64,000 nt of DNA from Planctomycetaceae bacterium. Lineage in GTDB: Bacteria > Planctomycetota > Planctomycetia > Pirellulales > Pirellulaceae. Below, piece by piece: positions 44,624 to 53,626 of this stretch; the stretch's first letter is position 1; each line of letters begins with the position of its first letter. The notes beneath the pieces were generated by a model, which saw only the letters and a list, made by a program, of their open reading frames with translations, did not search any database and was not told where the DNA came from. The stretch covers positions 1-64,000 of the forward strand of contig RECD01000088.1 in the NCBI GenBank assembly GCA_007694185.1, read 5' to 3'. The position numbers were made by a program, and so were the translations under genes.

Positions 44624-44851
44624 TACTGAATTCCGCCGGGGGTCTACGTCGAGGATGGATGCGGGGGAGGGCAGGTCGTGACCGAAGACTTGTCGATCGA
44701 AGCTCCTCCAGAGTCTACCGGGTCCGTCCGGTACAGACAATCCGCGCGGCCCCGCTCGTAAACCGCGGGGCGTCGTGGCCGATCAGCAAATCGGGACTGC
44801 CCCGCGAAACGTGAACCGATCGCGGCGCACGAGCGGCGTTGACGGTTCGGC

Positions 44852-46183
44852 TCAAACCCCTTCCTCTTGCGGCACCTCATCCAGCGGGGCGTCGTCCTGA
44901 GACGAGCTCGCCCCGGCGAGATGTCGCAACCGCACCGACTCGATCTGACGGTTGGTGGCACGAACGATCTCAAACACGATCTCCCCGATCGTGATTTGCT
45001 GTCCGTCCTCGGGAATGCTGCCGGTGTGGTGCAGGATGTATCCGGCGACCGTCTGGTAGTCGTCCCCTTCGGGGATGCTCCAACCGAGCTGCTCGTTCAG
45101 GTCATCGATCATCGCCCGCCCGTCGGCACGCGCGGTCATTTCATCGATCACGACGATCGCCGACTGCTCCTCCGGGTCCGACTCGTCGACGATCTCGCCG
45201 ACGATCTCTTCCAAGACGTCCTCGATCGTCACGATCCCGGCGGTCTGCCCGAACTCGTCCTGCACGATCGCCAAGTGACTGCGGCTGTGGAGAAACTCCC
45301 GCAGCAGCGTTTCGACATTCTGGTCGATCGGAACCATCCAGGCCGGTCGGATCAGATCCCGAAGGTCGACCGACTTCGAACCGGCGTGACAGAGGAAGGG
45401 CAGCAGGTCCTTGATGTACAAAACGCCCACGATGCGATCGAGCGTCTCCTCGTAAACCGGCAACCGTGTCCGCCCGAATCGGCTGGCAAGCTCCAGCACT
45501 TCACGCCAGTGAGTCGAGATCTCGACCGCGATCACGCTTCCCCGCGGGGTCATGATGTGGGCGACCGTGTCCTCATGCAATTCCATGATCCCCTGGATCA
45601 TGTCACGGATGGCCGGCGCGAAATAGCCTTCGCGGGTCCCCGCAGTGACCATCGTGCGGATGTCATCCTCTAACTGCTCCTCCTCCTCGATCTCGTCCTG
45701 GTCGTTGCCGGTCAGCCGCCCGGTGATCACGGCCAACAACTCACCGGGTGCCGCCAAGGGCGTCATCAGGATCGAGAGGAACCTCCACAGCGGCCAGGTC
45801 CGATACAAGACGGGGGCGGAGGCATAGCGGGTCACGGCGAGCGGAAACCAAATGTGCGTGAACAGCAGGGCCACTCCCGCTACCACCGCCCAGATCCAGA
45901 TGGGATTGCCAGTCCCCGTGTCGCCGACGCGGGAGGTCACCGCCATCGTCCCGGCGATGAGAAACAGCAATGTCCCGAGGACTCGCAGATAGTCCGCGGC
46001 CGCCGCCGCGGATTCCTGACCATCCAAAATCGCCCCGAATCGTTCGCGACTGCGACGCAGCCGACAGTAGGCTTCCAGCGAACGCCCCGCGAAGCCTTCG
46101 AGCAATTGGCTGCCCAAGCCGCCGATCGCGCCGAGCACCAGGCCGATTCCGGACAGGAACATCCACCCGTTGGCCGTCATCAC
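44852..46183 (-). CDS. CNNM/CorC-type transporter accessory protein (hemolysin-like)
   Basis: The 443-residue product has an N-terminal membrane domain (about 1-160; DUF21/CNNM-like, with two or three hydrophobic segments), two CBS domains (about 205-335, IMTPRGSVIAVEI and FGRTRLPVYEETLDRIVGVLYIKDLLPF) and a C-terminal CorC_HlyC domain (about 345-425, DYQTVAGYILHHTGSIPEDG). Relatives regulate Mg2+ export. It is coupled to ybeY by a four-base overlap, the classical ybeY-ybeX arrangement. Confidence 0.88.
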   Translation of the reverse strand: MMTANGWMFLSGIGLVLGAIGGLGSQLLEGFAGRSLEAYCRLRRSRERFGAILDGQESAAAAADYLRVLGTLLFLIAGTMAVTSRVGDTGTGNPIWIWAVVAGVALLFTHIWFPLAVTRYASAPVLYRTWPLWRFLSILMTPLAAPGELLAVITGRLTGNDQDEIEEEEQLEDDIRTMVTAGTREGYFAPAIRDMIQGIMELHEDTVAHIMTPRGSVIAVEISTHWREVLELASRFGRTRLPVYEETLDRIVGVLYIKDLLPFLCHAGSKSVDLRDLIRPAWMVPIDQNVETLLREFLHSRSHLAIVQDEFGQTAGIVTIEDVLEEIVGEIVDESDPEEQSAIVVIDEMTARADGRAMIDDLNEQLGWSIPEGDDYQTVAGYILHHTGSIPEDGQQITIGEIVFEIVRATNRQIESVRLRHLAGASSSQDDAPLDEVPQEEGV

Positions 46184-46731
46184 GTTTTTGCCCTCCCGGC
46201 CCGGACCGACTCGGTATCAGCGACCAATCCGAGGCGGGCCAGAACCTGCCGCTCGGCCAGCCGCATTTCCGCACGCCCTCGCGGATCACCGTCCTCCAGA
46301 CCGCCGATGTGCAGCGTCCCGTGGATCACGTACAGCAACAGCTCGCTGTTCCAACCCCATGCGAAATCGCTCGCCTGTGCCCGCGCGGTGTCCAAGCTGA
46401 CCACCAATTCCCCTTCCAACACCGAAGCTGATCGGGAATAGGTGAAGCTGATCACGTCGGTCGCGTAGTCGTGTTCGAGGTGTCGTCGATTGATTTCCCG
46501 GATAGTTTCGTCGTCGGTCACCAACACGCCGATTCGGCCCGAAAAGAAACCGCGCAACCCAGCCGCTTCCTGAACGGCACGTCGGATCTCTTCACACAAC
46601 CGACTCGACCGTGACTCCGGATCCAAGACGGCTTGGCCCGGAGGTTCATCTTCAGGCAACTCGACCTCGATCGCGACTTCGATCGCGCTCGGGTCAGCCA
46701 ACGGCAACGACGGCAGCAACGGGGGGCTCAT
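46180..46731 (-). CDS. ybeY: Endoribonuclease YbeY (rRNA maturation factor)
   Basis: YbeY is a metal-dependent RNase needed for 16S rRNA 3' maturation and quality control. The 183-residue product has the conserved INRRHLEHDYATDVISFTYS and the metal motif HGTLHIGGLED. The usual pattern is HGXLHLXGYDH; here the third ligand is Asp and the YD pair is LE. The N-terminal 45 residues are an acidic extension. It is the middle of phoH-pgpH-ybeY-corC, overlapping corC by four bases and starting three bases after the HD protein stop. Confidence 0.9.
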   Translation of the reverse strand: MSPPLLPSLPLADPSAIEVAIEVELPEDEPPGQAVLDPESRSSRLCEEIRRAVQEAAGLRGFFSGRIGVLVTDDETIREINRRHLEHDYATDVISFTYSRSASVLEGELVVSLDTARAQASDFAWGWNSELLLYVIHGTLHIGGLEDGDPRGRAEMRLAERQVLARLGLVADTESVRAGRAKT

Positions 46732-46734
46732 GTC

Positions 46735-49137
46735 TCAGGCGGTTTGTTGACCCGGGTACTTCACCCGGGCATGGTAGATCGCGGTCAGCGACTTGACCAA
46801 GCTCTTCTTGATCCGGTCGAGCTGTTTGAAGGTCAAACCGCACTCGTCGAATTGGCCGTCGGTCATTTTTTTGGTCGCGATCGCACTGACCAAATGGGCG
46901 ATCCGGGTCGCGGTCGGTTCGACCAACGTGCGACTGGCGCTCTCGACCGCATCCGCCAGCATCAACACGGCGGCTTCGAGCGTCTGCGGCTTGGGACCGG
47001 GATAGCGAAAGTCCTTGTCACTGACCTCTTCGCGGTTGAAATCACTTTCGCTCCGCTTGGCGGCTTCACGATAAAAGTATTCGACCAAGGTCGTGCCGTG
47101 ATGCTGTTGGATGAAGTCGATCACCGGCTGGGGCAAATGGTGACTGCGGGCCAGATCAGCCCCATCCTTGACGTGCGCGATGATCACCAGCGTGCTCATC
47201 GCAGGCTGGAGCAAATCGTGCTGATTCACCCCGTCTTGCTGATTCTCGATGAAGTACTCGGGCTTGAACATCTTGCCGATGTCGTGGAAATAAGCCCCGA
47301 CGCGAACCAGCAGGCCATTTAGCCCGATGTCCTCGGCGGCGGCCTCGGCGATCGACGCCACGTTGATGCTGTGGTTGTACGTCCCGGGGGCTCGCTGAGC
47401 CAGCCTGCGGAGCAGGGGATGGCTGGCGTCACCCAATTCGAGCAAGCTCAAGTCGGTCTGCACGCCGAACCCTTTCTCGACCAGCGGCAACAGGCCAGAC
47501 AGGCCGAGCGCCCCGATCAACACACTCCCGCCAGCCCACACCGCATCCCGGCCGAGAACACCCAAGATCGCACCGAATCCGGTCGAGGGCAGCCAGGGCA
47601 AACGCTCCGTATCGACCTCACCGATCGAAAACCACTCGCCCGTCACGACCCCCACCCCGATCAGCGTCGCGGAGGTGACGATCGCCCCCCCCATGCCGAC
47701 ATACAGCAGGTGACTGCGACTGCGAATCCGACCGAGCAACAACACGCAGGACAGCGTCGCGGCGGCCAACGTGACCATCGTCGCGATCCCCGCACCGATG
47801 AACAACGTGACCGCCAACCCGACCGCGGTCATCAGTACCATCGCTAACTCTCGCCCATAGACAATGGTGCTGATCATCGCCGCCATGGTGAGAGGAATCA
47901 GTTCGGCACGCCACTGGTCCCGAGATGTCCAATAACAAATCGCGACGGTGACGACGACCAACCCGAGCAGGCGGCTCAACCTGCCGAAATCGTTGAGCAG
48001 CCCACGGTCATCCACCGCGTGAATGTAGATCCCGCCCAAACCGAACAGGGCGGCGATCATCCCGGCATAAGCGACCAGTCGGGCCAGCCGACCTCCCCAA
48101 CCCATCTCCTGCGTCAAGGTCTCCCACTCGCGCCGCAACAACTCGATCTGTGCGGGCCCCAACGGTTGGCCTGCCGGGGCCAATACCGACAAGCCCCGGC
48201 TGTAGGTCTTCATCACGTCCTCCACCCGATCGGTCACCTCTTGGACGACCCGGTTCGACAACTCCTCGTCGTACCGCAAGGTCTCGGGGAGCCGAGACGC
48301 CAACCAACGGCTGATCATGTCTGCGGCCACCTGAGCCGACTCCGTTTCGAACCGCTGGCGAAACTGCTCTTTGAGCTGAAAATCCAAGTCAGATCGCGCC
48401 TTGACGATCCGGACCTTGGCCACCTCCACCGGTCGCGCCTCGTCGGGACGTCCGGCGGGATAGACGCGGATCAGCCTCAACTGCCCCTGGTCGGCGGTAT
48501 GGGTCAGCGACTGAAGCAGCCCATCCTCGGCGGCCGGCAACATCGAAGTCTTGACGGCCGCGTCGGTTTGCTCGAGATTCGGGTCGGTCGACAAGACGGA
48601 CTTGAACAACTGAAACCTTTCAGCAGGGGACGTTCCCGCCGGATCGCCAGGAATCTCCACGTCCAACTCGGTGAACGCACGCCGCTCGTCCGCCGTCATC
48701 TTTTCCCACGACTCCGCCGCCAGCACCAGGAACAGATGATCCTTCAACTGTTCGCGGAGCTGCACGAGCGGCTGGTCGTTCTTGACGTAATAGACGATCG
48801 CTTCGCGGCGTTTCCCGAGCTTGGCCGCTTCAGTCGCCGTGGCATCGGGCACCCGAAAATCGGCTCGGGAAATCAAATTGCGAACCGGATACTCACCGAT
48901 GCGGTGAGGGAACGGAGGCTGCCAGGTCCGGCAGACCAACAACATGCAACTGCCGGCCAAAACACACACGAGCAACCTCGTCCACAAGCCGGGCTGAGCC
49001 CGCGAGGTCCACCAGTTCCTGAGTTTGCCGCTCGGCAAGTCGAGCGACCGCAGACGCTCCTTACCGGCACGTTTGGTCGATGTCGTGTTCATCAAGACGG
49101 CTGAAACGCTCCGGTCACGCTTGGTCAAGCAAATCAT
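46735..49137 (-). CDS. PgpH-like 7TM HD-domain phosphohydrolase (probable c-di-AMP phosphodiesterase)
   Basis: The 800-residue product has a cytoplasmic N-terminal stretch, one membrane segment (about 55-75), an extracytoplasmic HDED-type domain (about 80-330), seven hydrophobic segments (about 360-540) and a C-terminal HD domain. That last domain contains GTYNHSINVASIAEAAAEDIGLN, YFHDIGKM and HHLPQPVIDFIQQHHGTTLV, with metal histidines and HDIGK. PgpH of this layout hydrolyses cyclic di-AMP. An alternative start at 49092 would shorten the N-terminus by 15 residues. It lies between phoH and ybeY as in many Firmicutes. Confidence 0.85.
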   Translation of the reverse strand: MICLTKRDRSVSAVLMNTTSTKRAGKERLRSLDLPSGKLRNWWTSRAQPGLWTRLLVCVLAGSCMLLVCRTWQPPFPHRIGEYPVRNLISRADFRVPDATATEAAKLGKRREAIVYYVKNDQPLVQLREQLKDHLFLVLAAESWEKMTADERRAFTELDVEIPGDPAGTSPAERFQLFKSVLSTDPNLEQTDAAVKTSMLPAAEDGLLQSLTHTADQGQLRLIRVYPAGRPDEARPVEVAKVRIVKARSDLDFQLKEQFRQRFETESAQVAADMISRWLASRLPETLRYDEELSNRVVQEVTDRVEDVMKTYSRGLSVLAPAGQPLGPAQIELLRREWETLTQEMGWGGRLARLVAYAGMIAALFGLGGIYIHAVDDRGLLNDFGRLSRLLGLVVVTVAICYWTSRDQWRAELIPLTMAAMISTIVYGRELAMVLMTAVGLAVTLFIGAGIATMVTLAAATLSCVLLLGRIRSRSHLLYVGMGGAIVTSATLIGVGVVTGEWFSIGEVDTERLPWLPSTGFGAILGVLGRDAVWAGGSVLIGALGLSGLLPLVEKGFGVQTDLSLLELGDASHPLLRRLAQRAPGTYNHSINVASIAEAAAEDIGLNGLLVRVGAYFHDIGKMFKPEYFIENQQDGVNQHDLLQPAMSTLVIIAHVKDGADLARSHHLPQPVIDFIQQHHGTTLVEYFYREAAKRSESDFNREEVSDKDFRYPGPKPQTLEAAVLMLADAVESASRTLVEPTATRIAHLVSAIATKKMTDGQFDECGLTFKQLDRIKKSLVKSLTAIYHARVKYPGQQTA

Positions 49138-49193
49138 CCGCTGCCAAACCGCTCACCCGGGGAATGCCCATCGGCAAACTCTCGCTTCGGACC

Positions 49194-50147
49194 TCAACCT
49201 TCCTGTTGCTCGTAGGCTTCGACGATTCTCTGTACCAGTCGGTGACGAACGATATCGCTTTTCGCCAGCCCCATCACACCGACGCCCGGGACTCTTCCCA
49301 AACGCGCGACGGCATCTGCCAATCCGCTGGCCACCCCTTTAGGTAAATCCAGCTGGCTGGTGTCGCCACTCACCACCATTTTGCTGCGTTGCCCCATCCG
49401 GGTCAAAAACATTTTCATCTGGGGGACCGTCGTGTTTTGGGCCTCGTCCAAGATGATGAAAGCGTCGTTGAGCGTCCGGCCCCGCATGTAGGCCAATGGC
49501 ACCACCTCGATGACCTCGCGTTCCATCAGATTTCGGGCTTGGTCGAAATCGACCATGTCATTCAGCGCGTCGAGCAACGGTCGCAGGTAGGGGTTCAGCT
49601 TGGCCCGGAGATCGCCTGGCAAAAACCCAAGATTCTCACCCGCCTCCACGGCGGGACGCACCAGCACGATTTTGCGGATCTGCTCCGCCTTGAGCGACTC
49701 GACCGCCGTCGCGACCGCCAAAAAGGTCTTGCCCGTTCCGGCCGGACCGGTGGCCAAGGTCAGATCGTGAGTACGGATCATCTCCACGTAACGGGATTGG
49801 CCCTCGGTCCGCGGTTGAACTCGCCGCCCCGCTTGACGGATCTCGACGTCCGGAACCGGGGCGCGTGGCCCGGTATTTCCGTCTTCAGCTAAGCCCTCTT
49901 GGGCAACCGCGTCACGGACGTCCAGGGGACTGAGCACACCCTTTCGCCGCCCGAGTTCACGCAAACGCTCCAGCACCCGCGTCGTCTGCTCAACTGCGGT
50001 CGGCTCACCGGAGATCCGAATCTGACCTTGCCGGTGGGTGATGGTGACATCGAACAGCCTCCGAATCGTGCGGAGGTGCTGATCGCGGGCCCCGAATAAA
50101 GCGAGGACCTCTTCCGGCGAATGGACCGCCAAGGTGGATTCAGTCAT
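49194..50147 (-). CDS. phoH: PhoH-family ATPase
   Basis: The 317-residue product has an N-terminal KH-like part, Walker A GPAGTGKT near residue 137, LVRPAVEAGENLGFLPGDLRAKLNPYLRPLLD, IILDEAQNTT (Walker B) and MVVSGDTSQLDLPKGVASGL. PhoH/YbeZ works with YbeY in rRNA processing. It begins the phoH-pgpH-ybeY-corC set; the 129-base gap to cdsA holds a 12-base direct repeat that may mark its promoter region. The gap to the HD gene is 56 bases. Confidence 0.93.
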   Translation of the reverse strand: MTESTLAVHSPEEVLALFGARDQHLRTIRRLFDVTITHRQGQIRISGEPTAVEQTTRVLERLRELGRRKGVLSPLDVRDAVAQEGLAEDGNTGPRAPVPDVEIRQAGRRVQPRTEGQSRYVEMIRTHDLTLATGPAGTGKTFLAVATAVESLKAEQIRKIVLVRPAVEAGENLGFLPGDLRAKLNPYLRPLLDALNDMVDFDQARNLMEREVIEVVPLAYMRGRTLNDAFIILDEAQNTTVPQMKMFLTRMGQRSKMVVSGDTSQLDLPKGVASGLADAVARLGRVPGVGVMGLAKSDIVRHRLVQRIVEAYEQQEG

Positions 50148-50276
50148 TCAGACCCGTCATTTCCTTCATGCCCTGCACGCATGCCCTCTCAATGAAAAAC
50201 CCCGAACCCAAAAATCGATTCGCGGCCGACTTCGGACGCTATCGACCATCTTACACACGGCCGACTTCGACGGACA

Positions 50277-51194
50277 CTACAACCCGGCCGCCCCGGCCGA
50301 TAAGAGCACCCAAGCGGGTACCGCGGTGCCGATCAGCGAATCGGTGACGTCCCACACCCCTCCCAACCCCGGTAGCGTGCGGCCGCTGTCCTTCGCGCCG
50401 GTCTCACGCTTGACCAGCGATTCGGCTAGATCGCCGACCATCCCGAAGATCGCGCAAACCATCCCGAAGGCGATCGGCCCCCAAATCGGAGGTGCCGAAT
50501 TTGACCCCGCCAAGGCCGGAACGAGCTGAAAAAAACAGAGGTAGCTGACGGCTACCGCGACGACGATGCCGCCGACGGCCCCCGCCCAGGTCTTACCTGG
50601 ACTCAATCGCGGCACCAATTTCTTTCGCCCAAAAGCTCTGCCAGCAAAGTAAGCACCGGCATCCGCCGATTTCGTAACCGTGATCGTACTGATCAACACC
50701 GCCAGACCCCAACCCGGTTCCGCCAGATCGCGGATCAAAACCAGCACCGATAGCGGGAGGCCCGCGTAGCAGGCGACGAACACCCCGGTCAGGATCCGGT
50801 CGAGCGACCGACCCGGCTGCCCCCCGTCGTGCAAACTCATCTGGCGGATCAGGATCCAGAACAGGGCGGCGAACATCCCGACGACAATCCAGCCGCTCCT
50901 GCCGACCCCGCAGTCGCTCGGGTACGTCGTCCCGCACGCCTCCCAAACGTTCGGAACGGAAGCGGCAAGCGGCAAAAACGCGGTCGCCAACAACACCGCG
51001 GTGCGATCGTGAGCCCGTCCGGAATCGAGCAACAAACGGCTCAGTTCGGACGCGGTACCGATGACAAAGACCAACAGCGGGGCCAGCAACCAAAGGCCCG
51101 CGGCGCCTCCCAACGGGTAGCGATGATCGAGCCAAATCAGGCCCAGTAAACCGGCAATCAGAATCGATGCGCTGAACAGACGATCGCGAAGCAA
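50277..51194 (-). CDS. cdsA: Phosphatidate cytidylyltransferase
   Basis: CdsA makes CDP-diacylglycerol, the precursor of phospholipids. The 305-residue product is a polytopic membrane protein with the ending GDLAESLVKRETGAKDSGRTLPGLGGVWDVTDS, which matches the CDS signature. In that signature the usual Arg before the last Asp (DRXD) is Val here (DVTD). SADAGAYFAGRAFGRKKL is also typical. Translation probably begins at the TTG at 51194, with GAGGG six bases upstream. It follows uppS by 92 bases, as in many bacteria. Confidence 0.9.
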   Translation of the reverse strand: MLRDRLFSASILIAGLLGLIWLDHRYPLGGAAGLWLLAPLLVFVIGTASELSRLLLDSGRAHDRTAVLLATAFLPLAASVPNVWEACGTTYPSDCGVGRSGWIVVGMFAALFWILIRQMSLHDGGQPGRSLDRILTGVFVACYAGLPLSVLVLIRDLAEPGWGLAVLISTITVTKSADAGAYFAGRAFGRKKLVPRLSPGKTWAGAVGGIVVAVAVSYLCFFQLVPALAGSNSAPPIWGPIAFGMVCAIFGMVGDLAESLVKRETGAKDSGRTLPGLGGVWDVTDSLIGTAVPAWVLLSAGAAGL

Positions 51195-51286
51195 GCGAGT
51201 CCCTCATGAATGAATGTTCGACGGGGCCGAACCGGACACCCGAATCGCCGAAGGGCATGTTCGAAAACCGGTCCCGATCGCCATGA

Positions 51287-52087
51287 TCAGATCCCTCCAA
51301 ACCGCCGGTTTCGGCCGGCGTAGTCGCGGAGCGCGGCCAGATAGTCTTGCCGTGAAAATTCCGGCCAGGCCCGCTGAGTCACCCACAATTCGGTGTAGCT
51401 GATCTGCCACAACAGAAAGTTACTGACCCGCATCTCCCCACCGGTGCGGATCAGCAGGTCGGGATCGGAAAAACCGGCCGTGTCCAAGGACGCCGACACC
51501 CGCGGTTCATCGATCTCATCCGGCGTCAACCGGCCTGCGGCGATCTCACGACCCAACTTTTGAAAGGCCTGGATCAACTCGTCTCGCCCCCCGTAGTCGA
51601 TCGCCATCACCAGCCGCGTCCCCTGATTGCCGGCTGCTAACTCGATGGTCTTGTCCAACTCCGCCACGACGCCCGCGGGCAAACGGTCTCGGCGGCCAAT
51701 GCTCCGGACCCGTAACCCCTGGTCCATGATCAATTGCCGTTCCTCGACCAGGTAACGCTGCAACAGCTCCATCAGGAAATCAAGTTCTTCCTGCGGCCGT
51801 TTCCAGTTTTCGCTCGACAGGCAATAGAGCGTCAGCGTCTCGATGCCCAACCGCACCGACGTCTCGCAAACCATCCTCACCGTGTCGACACCGCGGCGAT
51901 GGCCTTCGATCCGAGGCAAACCACGCTGTTGGGCCCAACGCCCGTTGCCGTCCATGATGATCGCGACGTGAGCCGGCAGGCTGGCATCACCCTTCGCCAG
52001 ACCGATAGCCGAGTCCGACGCAGAATCCCCCCCCGCCGAGCGACCTGCTCGCATCCGGGAACTCGTTTCGGGGCGCCCAGGGCTCAC
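51287..52087 (-). CDS. uppS: Undecaprenyl diphosphate synthase
   Basis: UppS extends farnesyl diphosphate with isopentenyl diphosphate to the C55 carrier for peptidoglycan and surface glycans. The 266-residue product has HVAIIMDGNGRWA (catalytic Asp46), LYCLSSENWKRP, the AIDYGGRDEL segment, and the RTGGEMRVSNFLLWQISYTELW C-terminal block. The first 37 residues look like a disordered extension; the GTG at 52087 is the start, and an ATG at residue 12 is possible. It starts six bases after purA stops. Confidence 0.94.
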   Translation of the reverse strand: MSPGRPETSSRMRAGRSAGGDSASDSAIGLAKGDASLPAHVAIIMDGNGRWAQQRGLPRIEGHRRGVDTVRMVCETSVRLGIETLTLYCLSSENWKRPQEELDFLMELLQRYLVEERQLIMDQGLRVRSIGRRDRLPAGVVAELDKTIELAAGNQGTRLVMAIDYGGRDELIQAFQKLGREIAAGRLTPDEIDEPRVSASLDTAGFSDPDLLIRTGGEMRVSNFLLWQISYTELWVTQRAWPEFSRQDYLAALRDYAGRNRRFGGI

Positions 52088-52093
52088 GGCAGA

Positions 52094-53422
52094 TCAGCCC
52101 GCCACGACCGGTTCGGGCAACGGAGGCGCGTTGGCCGTGAAGATCGTCTGACGACGATCGGGGCCGACCGACAGGATCCCCACCGGCACCCCGACCAATC
52201 GCTCGATGTTTCGAACGTATTCGATCGCCAACGAGGGAAAGTCAGATTCCTTCGTGGCATCGTCCACCGGCTCGTTCCATCCCTCGAACGTTTCGTATAC
52301 CGGTATGCACCGCCGGACCTCCTCTGCGGAGCTGGGAAGACGCCGGATTAGCCGACCGTCGAGTTCGTACGCCACGCAAATCTTGAGCTCTTCAAAATGA
52401 CTCAAGACGTCCATCATCATCAACGACAAGTGCGTGGCCCCGCTGAGCCGAGCCGTGTACCGCACCGCGACGGCATCGAACCAACCACACCGCCGAGGCC
52501 GGCCGGTCGTGGTGCCGAACTCCCGCCCCAATTCTCGGATCCGGTCACCCGTTGCGCAAGTCAGCTCGGTCGGGAAAGGACCGCCCCCCACCCGCGTGCT
52601 GTAGGCCTTGCAAACGCCGATCACGGATTCGATCCACCGACCGGGGACGCCCGAACCGGCGGACACCCCGACGCCGCTGCTGTTGCTGCTGGTCACAAAG
52701 GGGTAGGTGCCATGATCGATGTCCAGCAAAGCACCTTGAGCACCCTCGAACAACAGGTCCGATCCGGCCTCGCAGGCATCGAGCAAACGCTCGGTCGTGT
52801 CGGTGATCATCGGCTTCAGCCGAGTCCCCCATTCGCCGCAAAGGGCGGCAACCCGCTCCGGCTCGATCGTCGCCAAATCCTCCGCGGTCGCCCCCAGGCC
52901 GGCCAACCAATTGCTCTTGGCGGTCGCCACCGCCCGGATCCGTTCGTCCCGATCGGCGGCAACCAAATCGCCAACACGGATCGCTTGGGTCCGTCCGACT
53001 TTATCCCGATAGCACGGCCCGATCCCGCGATTGGTCGTCCCGATCGACTCGCCACCGACCTTCTGCGAATTGAGAATCACATCTTCGAGGATGTGCCAGG
53101 GCATCACGAGGTGAGCCCGCTCGCTGATCCGCAACCGCTCCGGCACCGGCACCCCGCGCGCGACCAGGCCATCGATCTCGTCAAGGATCGTCGCCGGGTT
53201 GATCACCACCCCCGGCGCGATCACGTTCTCAATGCCGGCGTGCAGGATGCCGCTGGGGATGAGGTGCAGCTTGTAGGTCTGACCGCCGTCGACCACGGTG
53301 TGCCCGGCGTTGGCACCTCCCTGGTAACGGACAACGATATCAAAACGGGGCGCCAGCAGGTCGACCAATTTACCTTTGGCCTCGTCACCCCATTGCAATC
53401 CGATCACGCAACAACCGGTCAC
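52094..53422 (-). CDS. purA: Adenylosuccinate synthetase
   Basis: PurA joins IMP and aspartate with GTP toward AMP. From the GTG at 53422 the product has 442 residues, near the family length. It has [14 protein letters not shown] at about 10-22, with the catalytic Asp13, GGANAGHTV (catalytic His), and [18 protein letters not shown]. The P-loop GDEGKGK usual in the family is GDEAKGK here. A start 57 codons upstream would add a random-looking N-terminus. It is followed by uppS after six bases; ilvB lies upstream after 204 bases. Confidence 0.94.
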   Translation of the reverse strand: MTGCCVIGLQWGDEAKGKLVDLLAPRFDIVVRYQGGANAGHTVVDGGQTYKLHLIPSGILHAGIENVIAPGVVINPATILDEIDGLVARGVPVPERLRISERAHLVMPWHILEDVILNSQKVGGESIGTTNRGIGPCYRDKVGRTQAIRVGDLVAADRDERIRAVATAKSNWLAGLGATAEDLATIEPERVAALCGEWGTRLKPMITDTTERLLDACEAGSDLLFEGAQGALLDIDHGTYPFVTSSNSSGVGVSAGSGVPGRWIESVIGVCKAYSTRVGGGPFPTELTCATGDRIRELGREFGTTTGRPRRCGWFDAVAVRYTARLSGATHLSLMMMDVLSHFEELKICVAYELDGRLIRRLPSSAEEVRRCIPVYETFEGWNEPVDDATKESDFPSLAIEYVRNIERLVGVPVGILSVGPDRRQTIFTANAPPLPEPVVAG

Positions 53423-53626
53423 CGAGCAGGCTCTCTCAACAGCGGGTTCTGGAACAGCGATCCGGTCAAAGGCCCCGGTCGAATTAGCCCCGGCCCCCGG
53501 AACCTCCGGAAACGGGACAGGAAAGACGGAGCAGCGTAGCGGTAAGTCGGCCGCGTGACAACGACGCCAAGCACACCGAAGGACGGTTCGCACGGGCGAC
53601 CACGCGAAACATCGCCCCGGCCCGGT

